Assembly: GCF_029227915.1 (NCBI RefSeq) | Contig: NC_079889.1 | Span: 9,052,001-9,116,000 of the forward strand | DNA: 64,000 nt | Reading direction: 5' to 3' | Origin: Hydractinia symbiolongicarpus | Lineage: Eukaryota; Cnidaria; Hydrozoa; Anthoathecata; Hydractiniidae | Part shown: positions 12,038 through 24,887 of the stretch, piece after piece | How positions within the stretch are numbered: position 1 is the first letter of the stretch | Layout: each line of letters opens with the position of its first letter | Notes under the pieces: model-generated | The model's database searches: none | What the model saw: the letters and a program-made list of their open reading frames with translations, nothing else | What the model was told of the DNA's origin: nothing | Program-made: the position numbers and the translations under genes

Positions 12038-14290
12038 CGTAAGGCACTTTCATTACTTTCATATTTCACGTGTGATGCAGGATTGCTGACCGCAACCATT
12101 ACGTCTATGAACAATGCTGGAGTCTCATTTGATATGTATTTATTTATGGAATATTTTCATCTATCACGGTTAATTCTGGTGAAGAATATGAAGTAAAGCA
12201 AGATTTAGTAAAGTTGAATGTGAACATAAAGTAAGTGATGTGTATCTTCCTGTGTGTTAAGAGAATTCCCTAACAACATTCACTTCACTTTTTTCAATAT
12301 GTAATGCTTTATCAAATGCGGAAGAAGTTTGAACTTATTATTTTTATTTCGTAGTCAGCCTTTTATTTCACGTTTGACAACTTATAGTGTGTTTTCCACA
12401 ATGAATTATCTGTGAAATTACAAATATCTCCAAATATTAAAATAATTACTAGTTACACCTTTGCGTTGGTTAATCTTATCGCAATTTTATTATGTTGAGT
12501 AACTTTTCGCAACGATTTTGATTTTTCAAAACCAGTTAATTTCGTGATTGACAAGATTTCATTTAATTTTAACCCTATTCGGTCCGGGGGGGGGGGGGCG
12601 GATTCCGCCCCCCCCCTGACGGTTTTTTTTTAATAACTCCTGATTGCTTTGCTATATGGCTATGATACTTACTGAGTTTCAACATTTATCTATTAGACAC
12701 CTGCATGTAATTTTTTAGGTCCCATGCCTTTCAGAGGCTTTGATATTGGCCATTACTCGAAACTACCCCTAAAAATCTCTATGAAATCCTTATAATGGGG
12801 AAAATATAATAACTCCTGTTAGGATTATCCTTAGAACTTGAAACTTGCAACACAACTTTGTTTCATCAAGAAGAATCATTTGTAATAATTTGAACACGTG
12901 ACTAATCCGATTTCCCGATTTTGTCGGATTTCACCCGAAAATCGGAAAAAAACGGATTTTCGGGCAATTTTTGGCAATTTTTTATCCGATCCATGAAAAA
13001 ACCGAAAGATATGTTAAAAAACTTTTATTTAGCTTTCAGAAACTTCAAACAGAATGTAAAAAATCGCTCCAGAACAAAAGTAATTATATTTTAAGCAGAT
13101 AGTGGCATTTTTAACAATTTTCAAGCTTCTGATGACGTCACGGAAATTGTGCAGACGCAAGCAAAAGTTTATTGGCGCCATTTTGTTCCTTTTATGACGT
13201 ACTATAAGTGTGCCAAGTTTGATTCAATTTGAACAATCCTATGAAATGTTATTGAGTGCCCCCCCCCCCCCCCCCCGGCCATAGTATGTTCAAAAAAACC
13301 CGGACCGAATAGGGTTAATAGAATATCAAAGAAGTTTCTACCTACCCGAGTTTTTTGTTTACCTTCTGGCTTCTTAATAATCTGGCTTGCTATTTATCTC
13401 ATTTTCTCCTGTTTTTTGCAGCAAAAAAGGCAGGCAGAAATCTTAAAATATGTATCCAATATTGTAAACAATCTAGAGTTAAATAATTAGCAACATTGCA
13501 ATGCCAATTAACTTCCTGTAATATGTGTGCATCCTGTACTGATGAATAAGTCATAGCTTTTTGACCTTCTTAGAAACTGGCTTTTTGTGGCACTGGCACA
13601 GCCACTTGTGACGAAAATAACGGCAGAAAAGGGGATAAATTCAGGTGATAAAGCAGGGACGTCAAAGTACCAACAACGTATCAAATGAAAAATGGATTGA
13701 ATACGTTAGTAGATTTATTCTATTTGCGAGGGAATACAGATCTGAGGTGGGAAAACTGGAATTACTTGAGTTTGAAAAGATTAATGCAGGTGATGGGTAA
13801 GTCAGTTATTTATTGTACTTTTATAATGGTGAACATTTCGATATTTTCGCCATTTATGTTCCAAATTAGTAATGTATTAAAGATAAACTACTCTTTTTTG
13901 GTTAACTGAAGGTTGCAATTTTTTTAGTCGGAATAAAGTGAAAAGTAAGAAGCAAGGGCTTGAATTTAAGCTCATATTATATATTTATTTTTTTTTTAGT
14001 AAAGTTAATGACACAGTTATCTAATGGTACATGGACCAATATTCCTGAAGAAGTTTAAAAACCTAATTTAATATTTTGATTTGCGAAAATCGAATCATCT
14101 GTTACTTATGACCCCAGTATGGATGTTGACAATTCTGGGTTGACACTAGACCCCACCCCCAACACAACCTGTATCTACTCCAACAACACAGGCATCCAAT
14201 ACAACATCACCTGACAACTCAACATGGTCAATGCTTGCGTCGACAAATTGTATCTTCTTTGGTCTTGTTATAACCTATAAAATGGAGTAA
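12038..14290 (+). pseudogene. Broken paralogue of the secreted protein gene at 20,751-23,722
   Basis: The relics follow the exon order of the intact gene. 12,038-12,090 matches its intron 1 (CACTTTCATTACTTTCATAT). 12,105-12,231 matches the 3' half of exon 2, including the GTAAGTG donor. 13,574-13,797 matches exon 3, and 14,020-14,290 matches exon 4. Lesions: the first part of exon 2 is missing; one base is lost in the NWLF/CGTG segment of exon 3; there are stop codons in the GGWMNMPDGYP segment; and a frame change occurs near the C-run at 14,150. The end encodes a Thr/Pro stalk and hydrophobic tail (NSTWSMLASTNCIFFGLVI) that the intact gene lacks in this form. MITE copy A occupies intron 2. 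Confidence 0.8.
12573..13314 (+). mobile_element. piggyBac-type MITE, copy A (intact, 742 bp)
   Basis: TTAA duplications at 12,569-12,572 and 13,315-13,318 flank inverted ends CCCTATTCGGTCC and GGACCGAATAGGG. TTAA targets with CCY-type ends are the signature of piggyBac transposition. A G-run plus C-run lies near the left end and a long C-run near the right end. It has no coding capacity, so it would need a transposase in trans. Confidence 0.9.
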
Positions 14291-14812
14291 TAATCACAGA
14301 AATGCTTTGATCCGTTCGGAATATTAATATTGTAAAAGTACTAACCGTACAATAATACTTTTTCTCTTTGAATTAATTAAAATTTCTTTGTACGGAGATT
14401 TTACTTTATTGGTAAAGTACACAAATCCTAGTACTATGATTCATATCCGATTTTGCGTTATTCTTTTATATACGGCACATTTTTATTTTTCTCTCAGTGT
14501 CTACTACACAATTGTCTAGCGATCAAGTTATTTTTCATACCATATCAATTTGCCATCAATTAAATGAGGCCTTTTCTTCATAGCCATGCAAATAGTGGGC
14601 ATTTTGTGAACTTGCGTTTTGTTGTGGTCTTGTTGTGTGAGTTTTGCCAGGAAATTTATTAAAAGATTTTATATGGGCTATGTCTATAGACCACTGTAGA
14701 ATTTGTATAGTACTGTATAAAATTTACACTGTACAGTCAATTGTCATAGTCATATGTCAATGTACATTATTTCTTTTACAGGCGCGTAATCAATCTTATC
14801 TAGAAAAATTAA

Positions 14813-14912
14813 CATGTTACTGTGGAAAGTTTATCATTTCTTGAACATGATAGTTTAGTAGGCCTACTAAACTATTATGTTCAAGAAATGATAAACTTTC
14901 CACAGTAACATG
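14813..14912. repeat. 100-bp near-perfect palindrome
   Basis: The arms 14,813-14,862 and 14,863-14,912 are complementary over 50 bp with a single mismatch (CATGATAG against CATAATAG when reversed) and no spacer; the centre is TAGGCCTA. No flanking duplication is obvious. Confidence 0.92.
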
Positions 14913-14919
14913 AACACTG

Positions 14920-16925
14920 AACAGACAAACCGAAATAATATCTTCAATAAAAATTAACATATACATTGTCTTGATTTATATCAAAGTCCAGGACGAGTTA
15001 TGACTATCCGTAATTGCAATGGCGTCTCTACAGCCGGTGAAAAATTAAGGTTTAGAGTTTTCTATCTGATCTTCACTTTTTAATAAAATTTTCAGGATAA
15101 TGTTTTCTTATCTATATCTTTCAGTTTTTACAATAAAATAGGGATTTTAAAAAAATTTGCCCAAAAGCAAGCTGAACGCATCCTAAACTTCAAATTGAAC
15201 CTGTAGGCTTGTTGCGAAATCGGTCAAGAGGTAGTAATGATATCCTTTTAGACCAGCAGGCGTAATCAAAAATATTGGAAAGATTAATAGTTTAGATCAT
15301 TTACATACAAACGAGAACTACTATTCATTCATAAAAACCTGATTGCAATATTTACGGAAATACTGTTGTTGTTTTTTTTTTCAATTGTTAGGCATTTTTG
15401 GATGTTTTTTTTTTTTACTTATTCAGTTTTTGAGCATCGATAGTACATGAAGAGGTAAATCGATATTACTCTTCCAATGTTGTTTGGAAATTTTGAGGAT
15501 GGTTGTTATGATAGGGGCTGTTCTAAACAATAATAAAAGAAAAAAATTAACTAATGGACAAATTAAAATTTTTTTTCAAAAGTCTATCTTTTTTTCTTAG
15601 GAGGGAATTGTGAAAGGCGGACTCGGCGGGAATTAGCTGCGAAATATATTTTTGATCTTTCACGTAAAACGAAAAACATGTGGCGAATATAAAATACTGA
15701 ATTCAAACACTCTTTTAGGTATTAAAAACCAGACAGTTATTTTAAATTCTTTCAAGTTATGAGATTTCCTGAGAATTAACACCGAATATTGTAATTGGTT
15801 AAAAGTTTTTTTTTTTTGAAGAAATATTATTATATGCTAGATATGATAGCAACCAAGAAGAAATATCTTCATCACGTGCGGTGTATGATATCTGGAAGGG
15901 CATGGTGATCGAGTCCTACTACATAGACAGTACCAGTAGAAGTCATTAATGCTTTTCAATTCGGAACATCCCGCACATTGCCCTCGCGGTCACGCCTTAA
16001 CTGTTTTGGGGAAATTTTCTAAATAATAGCGATCAACGAGTCACCAACATTCCTAGAACCCTGTAAGCATGGATACTATCCTTGTCAACTTTGTTTTCGA
16101 CGCTTTTTCGTCTTATTGTCAACATCTTGTTTATATTGTTTATATTGCGGGAGATCTGTTTCAGAGGTATTCATTATCTATCAATTCAAAGGACCCTTAA
16201 CCAAAGCTAAGAGCCCTTTGGAAGACTTTTTTCTGAGAATGCCAAAGCAATCTGTTTGAACTGGGAGCTTGCGAGATGTGGAGTAATTGCCATGTCACAA
16301 TGAAACCTTTGTTAATATATTCCAGTTTAAGAAATGGAGAAAAACTTGGGCTAGCACTCTTCAAATTGTTTAGGAAAGACACTATTGCATTCTAGAAAAT
16401 AGCTTCATAATATTTCTGACAAAAACAGTTTTCAAACGCAAACTCTTTTCCTTACTAATCAATTTCTTTTAACGCTATATACCAAGAAAGCGCAGTATAA
16501 ATAGGAAAAACAGCATTTATATTTGTGTAACACGGCAAACCAAATGTCAACAAGGAACATTCATTCAACAACCCGCAAAAAGCGGTTGCGTATTTCTCAA
16601 AAAAATGCTCAAAGCAGAGTTTTTTACAAGATGACATAAAATGATGAAGTGTTTAGCTAAAAAAGGACAGAATTTTGTAAAGGGTTGAAGAAGTTAGAAT
16701 GACTAATGTTTTCTTCTTGTCCTTAGGGACCCTGCGTTGATTCAGATATGATGTAATATTTATGATTTTATTTATGTTTTTTAATGTTTACGTGAACAAC
16801 CCGACAAGTTATCTTGTTTTTGTCTATTTCCTGTTAAAGAAAGTAAAGAATAATTTTTGTCTCTGCGCTCAAAAAAAATGCTAAACTTGCACGAAAAACC
16901 ACAAACAACAAATGCAATATAAATT
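14920..16925. other. Intergenic, nothing recognised
   Basis: No gene, array or element end could be supported. Short minus-strand frames of about 60 codons near 16.2-16.6 kb have no domain. Confidence 0.4.
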
Positions 16926-16929
16926 TACC

Positions 16930-17168
16930 AAATTTTTTGGACCGTTTGAGTGTCCATGACATGCAGAAGGTTTCTACTTGATGAAACAAAGTTGTATTGT
17001 CAGTTTCAAGTTTTCAGGATAATCCTAACAAGAGTTATTACGTTTTTCCTATTATAAGGATTTCATAGAGATTTTTTGGGGTAGTCAACATTTACCTTAG
17101 ACACCTCGTCTAAGATAAGTATTGAAACTCAGTAAGTATTATAGCTATATAACATGGACCTAATATGG
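16930..17168 (-). mobile_element. piggyBac-type MITE fragment (copy E)
   Basis: Reverse-oriented match to the left half of copy A: GATGAAACAAAGTTGTATTG, then CCTATTATAAGGATTTCATA, then TTGAAACTCAGTAAGT. It ends GGACCTAATATGG before TTAA (17,169-17,172). The G/C-run block is deleted. Confidence 0.7.
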
Positions 17169-17174
17169 TTAAAT

Positions 17175-18780
17175 CTTAAATCTTCAATGACTACGTAACT
17201 TCCTTTTTGTCAAGACAAGATATAACTCTGTCATCTTCTTCTCATCAAACACAAATTGTACTGGTGAAAAAGTACGTTATTTTTCGGGAGCTTGGCCAGA
17301 ATTACTTTCGAAATAGTTTTTCGAGAAACAGACTGTTTAAAACTATACCCATACAATTACTTTTTGTCTGTTCCACCCCATAATTAGATGTGCATGTCTA
17401 AATGCTACGAACAAATTCAATTATGGTACTAAAGATGTCGAGTTGGCTATGACTCAATGCAGTAAGGAAACTATTTGTTTTCTCTAAATTCAATGTTGAA
17501 CTGATAGGTTTAATCAAACCGTTGCTTCAAGCCGAAATGCACGTTGGGGAGTTAAAAAACTAACAAAGGACTGTCGGAATGACGCCGCCAAATCAGCACT
17601 TTCTGAACCGAAGTTGAACTGAAAATTTACAAGCATGCTGTGGTGATAAATCTAACAAGAAACCCTGGGGGCTCTAAGAATTTTCGCTCGCTACTAAAAT
17701 ATTTGATGACAAGCTGCTAATTTGTTGTGTTATCATGCCAAACATTCGAAGAGGTTTGGTGCATGAAGCTCTGAAGATAAAGCACACAAGTGACATTATA
17801 TCTTACAACAAACGCAAAAAAAACGAAACGTGTCATAATAAACTCACATTTTAAAAGAAATTGCTAACAAAAAATACAGCCTATCATTTATGGTTGAAAG
17901 TCTTGCGATTGAAACGTTTATGGTCTTAAACGGCATTTAGTTGACAAAAAATCAAAATTTTGATGAGACCATCATTTTCAGCATTAGCCAAATTCATAGG
18001 CCGGAGGAATGGGCGCTAATGTTTTGCTTGTGGGGAAAAAAATCCATAATGGGGGGTTTGTTGGGCTTCTAAAGTGAAGCAAATGGAGTTAAACACAAAA
18101 CGTCCAGCTTTATATTATGTTATAACGTTATTATAAACATTTAGCTGCATAAACATTATGTACCACCATTGTGCCTTAAAATATCAAACAAAAAATATAC
18201 TGTAGAACGGCCTGTTGACACAAATTTTTAACAAAACGCAACGCATGGACACCTTTAGCCGTGTCCAACTCTGAAATTAGCCGTACTAAAATCTTAAATT
18301 GTGTTTTACTTATAAAAGAGACCTGAGTACAAAGCTGCAACCGGTCTCTTAATCATAACCCATATCGCTATGGCAACAACTAATACTCACATTGCGCTTT
18401 TTTGAAAAAGACGAACAACAGTCGACAACGGCCCGTTTAAACGGCCCTTCAACTATATATGGCTGCACATGTCTTAAAATTGACCTCTTCTCACTCGAGT
18501 AGGTGTTGTAGCAAGACATACATACGCAAAATATACATACGCATCATGAATCAAAACGATCCTTTGAATTTGTTTCAGTTGCACGACAATGAGAACGGTA
18601 AGTTAAAAAAAGAAAATTGTTCTTACTAACTGATGAGAATACATAAACAAAGGTATGGCCCACTATCACGAGGAGTTATTGATTAGTCCGTGCTAGGACG
18701 GGGCCCAAAACTCCAATGACGGTAGAAATCAACTGATGATCTTATTATTCAGTTAGTTTTTTAAAAAAAGAACGAAACAC
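17175..18780. other. Intergenic
   Basis: No gene recognised. A single degenerate unit of the 19.2-20.0 kb satellite lies near 17,930-18,000 (GACAAAAAATCAAAATTTTG). Confidence 0.4.
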
Positions 18781-18987
18781 AAATTGCCAATATCAACAGT
18801 TATATATTGGTAGATAACCAGAGCAAACTACAACAACATGTTCGCTTAAACAAACTTAGACTTAACCAATTTGATTGTTCAATGTATGATGGGGAAAGCC
18901 AGAGGGAATAACACACTGATTTTCACACATAACACACTGATTTTTACACACACACACACAACTGATTATCTCATTACTCAGTTAGTT

Positions 18988-19018
<31 letters not shown>

Positions 19019-19178
19019 GAATGAAACACAAATTGCCGATATCAACACTTATATATTGGTAGATAACCAGAGCAAACTACAACAACGTGTTCGCTCGAAC
19101 AAACTGAAATTAAACCAATTTGATTGTTCAATGTACGATAGGGAAAGCTAGAGGGAATAACACACTGATTTTCACACA
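18781..19178. repeat. Direct duplication of a ~150-bp segment
   Basis: 18,781-18,930 and 19,029-19,178 are near-identical (TTATATATTGGTAGATAACC and TTGATTGTTCAATGTA in both). The gap between them holds a CA microsatellite and a T/A homopolymer tract at about 18,984-19,019. Confidence 0.88.
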
Positions 19179-19194
19179 TTGCTTTTTTTAATAA

Positions 19195-20015
19195 CTGCGC
19201 CAATTTTTGTCGAAAATAAAGTAGTTTTAACTTTTGGACAAATTTTGGCCTGAAATGACATTTAGGTGACAAAAAATCACATTTTTCTATCATCATCATT
19301 TTCAGCATACTTTATTTGTTAACTGTGTCAAATTTGGCCGAAAATGAAGTGGTTTTAATTTTTGGACCAATTTTGGCGTAAAATGGAATTTAGGTGACAA
19401 AAATCAAAATTTTGATGTCATCATTATGTTCAGCATACTTTTTTTGTTAACTTTGCCAATTTTTGTTAAAAATAAAGTAGTTTTAATTTTTGGACCAATT
19501 TTGGCCTAAAATGACATTTAAGGTGGCAAAAAGTCAAAATGTTGATCTCACCACTATGTTCAGCATACTTTATTTGTTTACTGTGCCAAATTTTGTTGAA
19601 AATAAAGTAGTTTTAATTTTTGGATCAATTTTGGCCTAAAATGACATTTAAGGAGGCAAAAACCAAAATTTGGATGTCATCATCATGTTCAGCATACTTT
19701 TTTTGTTAACTGTGCCAAATTTTGTCAAAAATAAAGTATTTTTAATTTTTGGACCAATTTTGGCCTAAAATGACATTTAGGTAACAAGAAATCAAAATTT
19801 TGATGTCACCATCATGTTCAGCATACGTTAACTGTGTCAAATTTTGTTGAAAATAAAGTAGTTTTAATTATTTGACCAATTTTGGCCTAAAATGACATTT
19901 AGGTGACAAAAATCAAAATTATGATGTCACCATTATGTTCAGCATTCTTTTTTTGTTAACTGTGCCAAATTTTGTCAAAAACAAATACCAATTTTTGCCT
20001 GAAACGTCATTTAGA
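19195..20015. repeat. Imperfect ~125-130-bp satellite, 6-7 units
   Basis: The block GTTCAGCATACTTT recurs near 19,303, 19,431, 19,561, 19,690, 19,820 and 19,942. Each occurrence is followed by an AAATAAAGTAGTTTTAA block and TTTTGGCCTAAAATGACATT. Units are diverged and the last one is incomplete. Confidence 0.9.
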
Positions 20016-20750
20016 TGATTTTTCAGTACTTAGGGAGCTTGGGTACGAAGTTTAAATCTGTGACGTTGCAATTGACCATTTGGGACAGGGTTAGTTAGTT
20101 AGTTAATCAGTTATCTATCCTCCTCTCAGAGGAACGTGAAATCCCAGGGTCGATTTTTTCTCAAAAAATGGTCCGAAAGAAAAAAACGACGGTTTTAAAG
20201 AATTTCCAACGCCTTCGGACGCGGAAATTCAATTAGATAAAAAGCATTATATAAATCTCAAGTTTTCGTAAAGTTTAAGAACACTTCGGCAACTACACCA
20301 ACGTAAAAACAACAACAACAACAATAACAACAGAAACAACAATTAAATTCTGATGTAATTAAGCTTATTAAGTTTTTTTTAACCAATTCAGAGATCCAGA
20401 TAAATCTATAAAAATGTATTATGCTTCATAATGATCTATTGTCACAATAAAAGAGAGACTTTATGCTATACTTCTAGTTGTTGAGTAAAAAATAAACGAG
20501 AAAATAATGCAATTAGAAGGACAGTCTGGTAATATAATTTCGAGAAGCTGAACGTAAAGATAAAACACGCAGAAGAAAAGCTTCACCTTTTAGCTTAAAG
20601 TTATAAATAACAGTTTTGTTATTGTTTTATAAGTTCAAAAAATAAATATCAATTCTAAGCAAAAGTTTTAGGTATTAAAAAGATCATTAAGCAAAAACAT
20701 TTAGTTCAACTAAAAACACATTATCTGGCAAAGAAGCGAAATCGACCAAG

Positions 20751-23722
20751 ATGAAAGGAGATGTGTTAGTTTTACTGCTCACTGCTTTGTTGTTTGGACA
20801 AAACGAAGCTGCTGGAGAAAATAAGTCAATAACAACTGGAGATTTTGAAATTGAAGTCCTTGGTCAATCTGGTAAAATCAACCTGAAACAGGTTTCTACA
20901 GGTAAAAGAATTTTACAAGTGAGTCCAGATAGCTTGGAGGAATACGAAAATGCTGCTGACACGACAGTAGTAAGTAATACACTTTCATTACTTTCATATT
21001 TCACATGTGGTGATGCATCATTGCTGTATGAAGTATTGTTAAGCTGGGGAGATAAACATGTTTTTTTTATGCACACATGTATATTATCCTTTATTGTAGG
21101 TTAGCCAGCATATCTTTAACGAATTTTCAAAGCAAGTCTTCACCTTTTCTCCACCCTCAAATGGTATGGTATATAACGCAAGTGCTAAAATATTGAAATT
21201 TACCACAACTTTTCTTCAAAATACCAAAGTTTCCTTTGATATGTATGTATTTATGGAAAATAAAACCATCACGGTTGATTCTGGTGAAGAATACGAAGTG
21301 AAGGAAGGTTCAGCAAAGTTTAATGTGAATATAAAGTAAGTGATTTTTTTCTTTTATTCGTCTGCTAAGGTCCCCCAACAGCTTGTCTTTCGTGCCATAG
21401 TTAACGCTTTTTAATTCATATTTTAATTTCGTACTTTCTCAATTGTGAGCAACTAAGTGCCCAGCACGGTGAAACTAAGTTTGATTCAATTTGAACAATC
21501 CTATGAAAAGTTATTGAGGGGGGGCGGAATTCGCCCCATCCCCCCGGTCATAGTATGTTCGAAAAACCCCGGACCGAATAGGGTTAACATGAAATAATGA
21601 AATTTATTTAGAAGGGGGGTTATTACTATAATTATATTGCAATTATAATTTCGATTACATAACCCCCCAGTTCGTAAATAAATAGACAGGAAGTATTATA
21701 ATATAGATAGTCAGTAGCCCGTGGACAAATTCACGAGTTCGCCCGTCTTTTATATATTGAATTTCGTGTGTCCATAGCACGACTTTTTTCTGCACACAGA
21801 CAAAATGCGGGTATTAATACAGAGATGTAGATTGCTTCCATTTTACTGAAAACAACCAAAAGCTTAACTCATCACACCTAGTCGCTTTTTTTTTCTAGCA
21901 ACTGGCTTTTCTGTGGTACTGGACAACAGACTTGTAATGGAACGAATGGAAATTATTTAGACTTTTCCATTGAAGTAAAGGGAATGAAAGCAGATGATAA
22001 AGCTATGAAAGCCAACATACAGACAGGAAAGAAAGGGAATAGTATCGGGAAAAACCCGATAACTTATCAAATGGGAGATGGATTTATTACATTATCACCA
22101 TTGGTAGGTTTAAAATATTTATAACATTTTGATACGTTCTATAATTATATTACAACTTAGTGTCGCATTGTGCAGAAACTGATATTTTTTAATATGGACT
22201 TTTTACATAAATTGTCTGCTGTCTAATCTTTTGACATTGGAACTGTTGTACTATTAGACCAAAGAAAAATATTAGCATAACTATTTTCTTGCTGACCTCA
22301 GCATTTTTTGTGCCGTCAGCAGCAATTTTAAAATACCATTCTTTATCACAATCATACTCGGGAATTTTCTGGAAAAGATTTTGATTGTCTGTTAGTGATA
22401 CAAACGGTTTATAACGCATCTTCCAACTATTGGCCCAAAGAAGTAATAAGTACTGGTAAAATAGGATATACTTCACTTACCAACCATATGGTTGGAGTTT
22501 TTCTCGCACTGTGATTGGCACAAAATATATGCTATATTTTTGTTTACTACTGGGAAACGAGTGCAATTTGTACTAATTTTTCAATTCTACTGATATTTTT
22601 TCTCTGACTGACTGAGCGTGCAGAAAGCTGATATTTTTTTCCGAATTAGGTAAACTCGCTGAGTGAAATTATTGTTTTCTTGAGAAACGAGAACTTGTTG
22701 GTAATTTTCCCCTCATAAAAGATAAAAATTATTTTTACGAAACAAATTAACAATCAATCATAAATATTCACTGTTCAACTATCCTTTTCTTTCAACATAA
22801 AAAAGTGCGCTCTCCACCGTAGAGTTTTTAAGTTTAACTGTGACTTTATGTTAGTGAGGTTATAGCGCGTTGAAGAAGTTTAGGTGTTTAATTCGATTAT
22901 TTAACTTCACTTCCACTAATTTGTATTGAATTAACATGAGTATATTACTAGTACATCAAATTACAGTGATTTATGCTCGGTTTATATGATAAACAAGTTA
23001 TCGCACTTGTTCTCGAAATACATCGTCATATTTTTTTCATTTTTTTGTTTTTTTTTTCGCGATAACTACTACATTTTAGATCAGCATTCGAAAGGCAAAT
23101 TAAAAACATAAATACTTTGTAAAATCATTAGATCAGAATTTATAGCATTTTCCATTTTAAACAGTTTAATATGGTGGTTTTGAGCAATGTCTAATTAGGT
23201 CGTAACGACGTTAACAGATGGAATAAAATTTTTATGGACCTCTCCATAAAATTCCACTCCATCTGCTAATCCTAAAAATATTAGCTAACAATGTAGCACG
23301 TAATTCAGAAGATTTAAATTTTGAATTTACTGCGGGTATTTTGTGCTTTTCCACCTCCCCACCTATACCAAAGAGTTAAACAGTAAACTATGTTTACTGT
23401 TTAACTCTTTGGTATAGGTGGGTTGATCTGGGAGATCTGGTGTTTGACATATTCTCACGCTGTTTTCCTTTTTCTTTAGTATAAATTTGGTGGTTGGATG
23501 AATATGCCTGATGGATATCCAAAATTCGTTCAAAGAAATTCAAAAACCTACTTCGTGGTTAGGTTTAGAAAATTTTTAACATCCGTTAGTTATGATCCCA
23601 TCATCCAGCTTGCGTATTCTGAGAAGATACCTGTAAGCTCAGCCTTGTCAATAACTGGGTCAGCATACGCTATCTTCTTTGGAGTTGCTATAATGTTTGT
23701 CTGTAACATTAAAATGTTGTAA
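20751..23722 (+). CDS. Secreted or GPI/TM-anchored protein, four exons, unknown family
   Basis: Proposed exons: 20,751-20,969, 21,100-21,335, 21,899-22,103 and 23,480-23,722, all with GT-AG borders and matching phases, giving 300 residues. It opens with a signal peptide (MKGDVLVLLLTALLFG, then QNEAAG) and ends in a hydrophobic segment after SSALSITGS that could be a GPI signal or a membrane helix. Several NxS/T sites and a C-x5-C pair (CGTGQQTC) point to the extracellular side. The halves echo each other: DFEIEVLG with STGK in exon 1, DFSIEVKG with QTGK in exon 3, suggesting internal duplication. A broken paralogue lies at 12.0-14.3 kb. Intron 2 holds a MITE end and intron 3 a 31-bp hairpin. 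The family was not recognised and the function is unknown. Confidence 0.75.
21476..21583 (+). mobile_element. piggyBac-type MITE right-end fragment (copy D)
   Basis: Only the last ~108 bp of the MITE are present, ending GGACCGAATAGGG before TTAA (21,584-21,587). It lies in intron 2 of the secreted protein gene. The left part is absent. Confidence 0.85.
23215..23271. repeat. ~23-bp imperfect hairpin
   Basis: AGATGGAATAAAATTTTTATGG-type left arm and TCCATAAAATTCCACTCCATCT-type right arm are complementary with a few mismatches around a short spacer. It lies in intron 3 of the secreted protein gene. Confidence 0.65.
23358..23422. repeat. Perfect 31-bp inverted repeat, 3-nt loop
   Basis: The arms 23,358-23,388 and 23,392-23,422 are exactly complementary around a TAT loop. 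It sits ~57 bp before the acceptor of exon 4, so a transcript hairpin could influence that splice. Confidence 0.93.
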
Positions 23723-24759
23723 GAAACGAGTGGTATGTTAAATGGTTGAAATTGTCATACCAACGCAAGTTATAATTAACCTTAAAGAAAGTTTTTTGAT
23801 ATTCTGAAGAATAATTCGCAAAATTCGCAAATATTTTTCCCGCAAAATTTCTTTCCTTATGGTAAGTTTTTTCGGCAAATTATTAAATTAAGCACGCCTT
23901 TTTCCTTCTGTAGGATGTAATTATACAATTCTTGGATTGATTTTTCAATACAGCACTTTATAATTAACAACCTGTAGTTTTGCTAACCGTCAGTATTTTT
24001 TAAGCGGGCAATAAGGGCTTTTAGGCGTTCTGATTGGCTAAGCGCTTTTGAAGACGGGCGGATTTTTTGCTGTATTGCCCGTTGTCAAAAGAAATGGTAG
24101 CTTAAAATGTAAACAAGCACGAAAAAAAATATTTAAGAAGCATTGGAAATGATTATATATCTAACTCCTACAATACATTTATGGATGAAAACATTTTCAT
24201 AGGATAGAAACAAAACAATGTCAAGTTTAACAGTTAAAATAACCAGATTCAGCAACATTCCGTCTGGATGCTTCTTCAACATGGCTAGTTAACTAGCTAT
24301 ATTGTCTATAAAAATCGATGATCTGATATCCAGTTTTATCAAAAATAGTAAATACAGGACGACGAAATCATTACAAATACGTCTCCTCTCATTTTCAGAT
24401 TCGTTCCTTTAGCTTTGTGGTTACCAAGTCAATATAAAACTCGTTGAAGCCCATGTTTTTCTTGGCTAGCTTGCTAGTTAAAAAAATTACTTCAATATTC
24501 GTTGTAACTATATTTTAGCTGCGCATTCAACTTTACACATTATTCTGTACCTGTCCAACATCGTAATGTTTTGTTTACAAAGTTTTATTCTATAGGGACT
24601 TTAGAATTCTAAATAGCTAGAATGTTTGTTTTTAGACAGGACTGTTTCGAATTTTGACCTCGAGTGTTAACAAAAATAGTGCTAGTGAATGATATTATTA
24701 TAAGGACACCAAACTAAATTCTTATTTTTTATTTTTATCTAACTTAGACGGTTAACAAA

Positions 24760-24870
24760 TACAATAATAACCGATTACTAAGTCATCGCACCGGCCTCGC
24801 AAGCTCGGTCGGCACTTACACTTCGGGCGATATTTCGCGGTACAGCCTGGGGGAATCGGTTATTGTTGTA
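24760..24870. mobile_element. Short MITE with TACAATAATAACCGATT ends
   Basis: 17-bp inverted ends with one mismatch (24,760-24,776 and 24,854-24,870) enclose a locally GC-rich ~77-bp core unlike the surrounding sequence. Any target duplication is uncertain. Confidence 0.6.
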
Positions 24871-24887
24871 TTAGTACCTCACCTTAA

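Noticed and set aside
13685-13909. 74-codon frame as an independent gene
   Set aside because: It overlaps the frame-shifted exon 3 relic of the pseudogene and has no other support.
24780-24850. Possible tRNA-like GC-rich block
   Set aside because: No consistent cloverleaf with a T-loop and acceptor stem could be drawn; it is the core of a short MITE.
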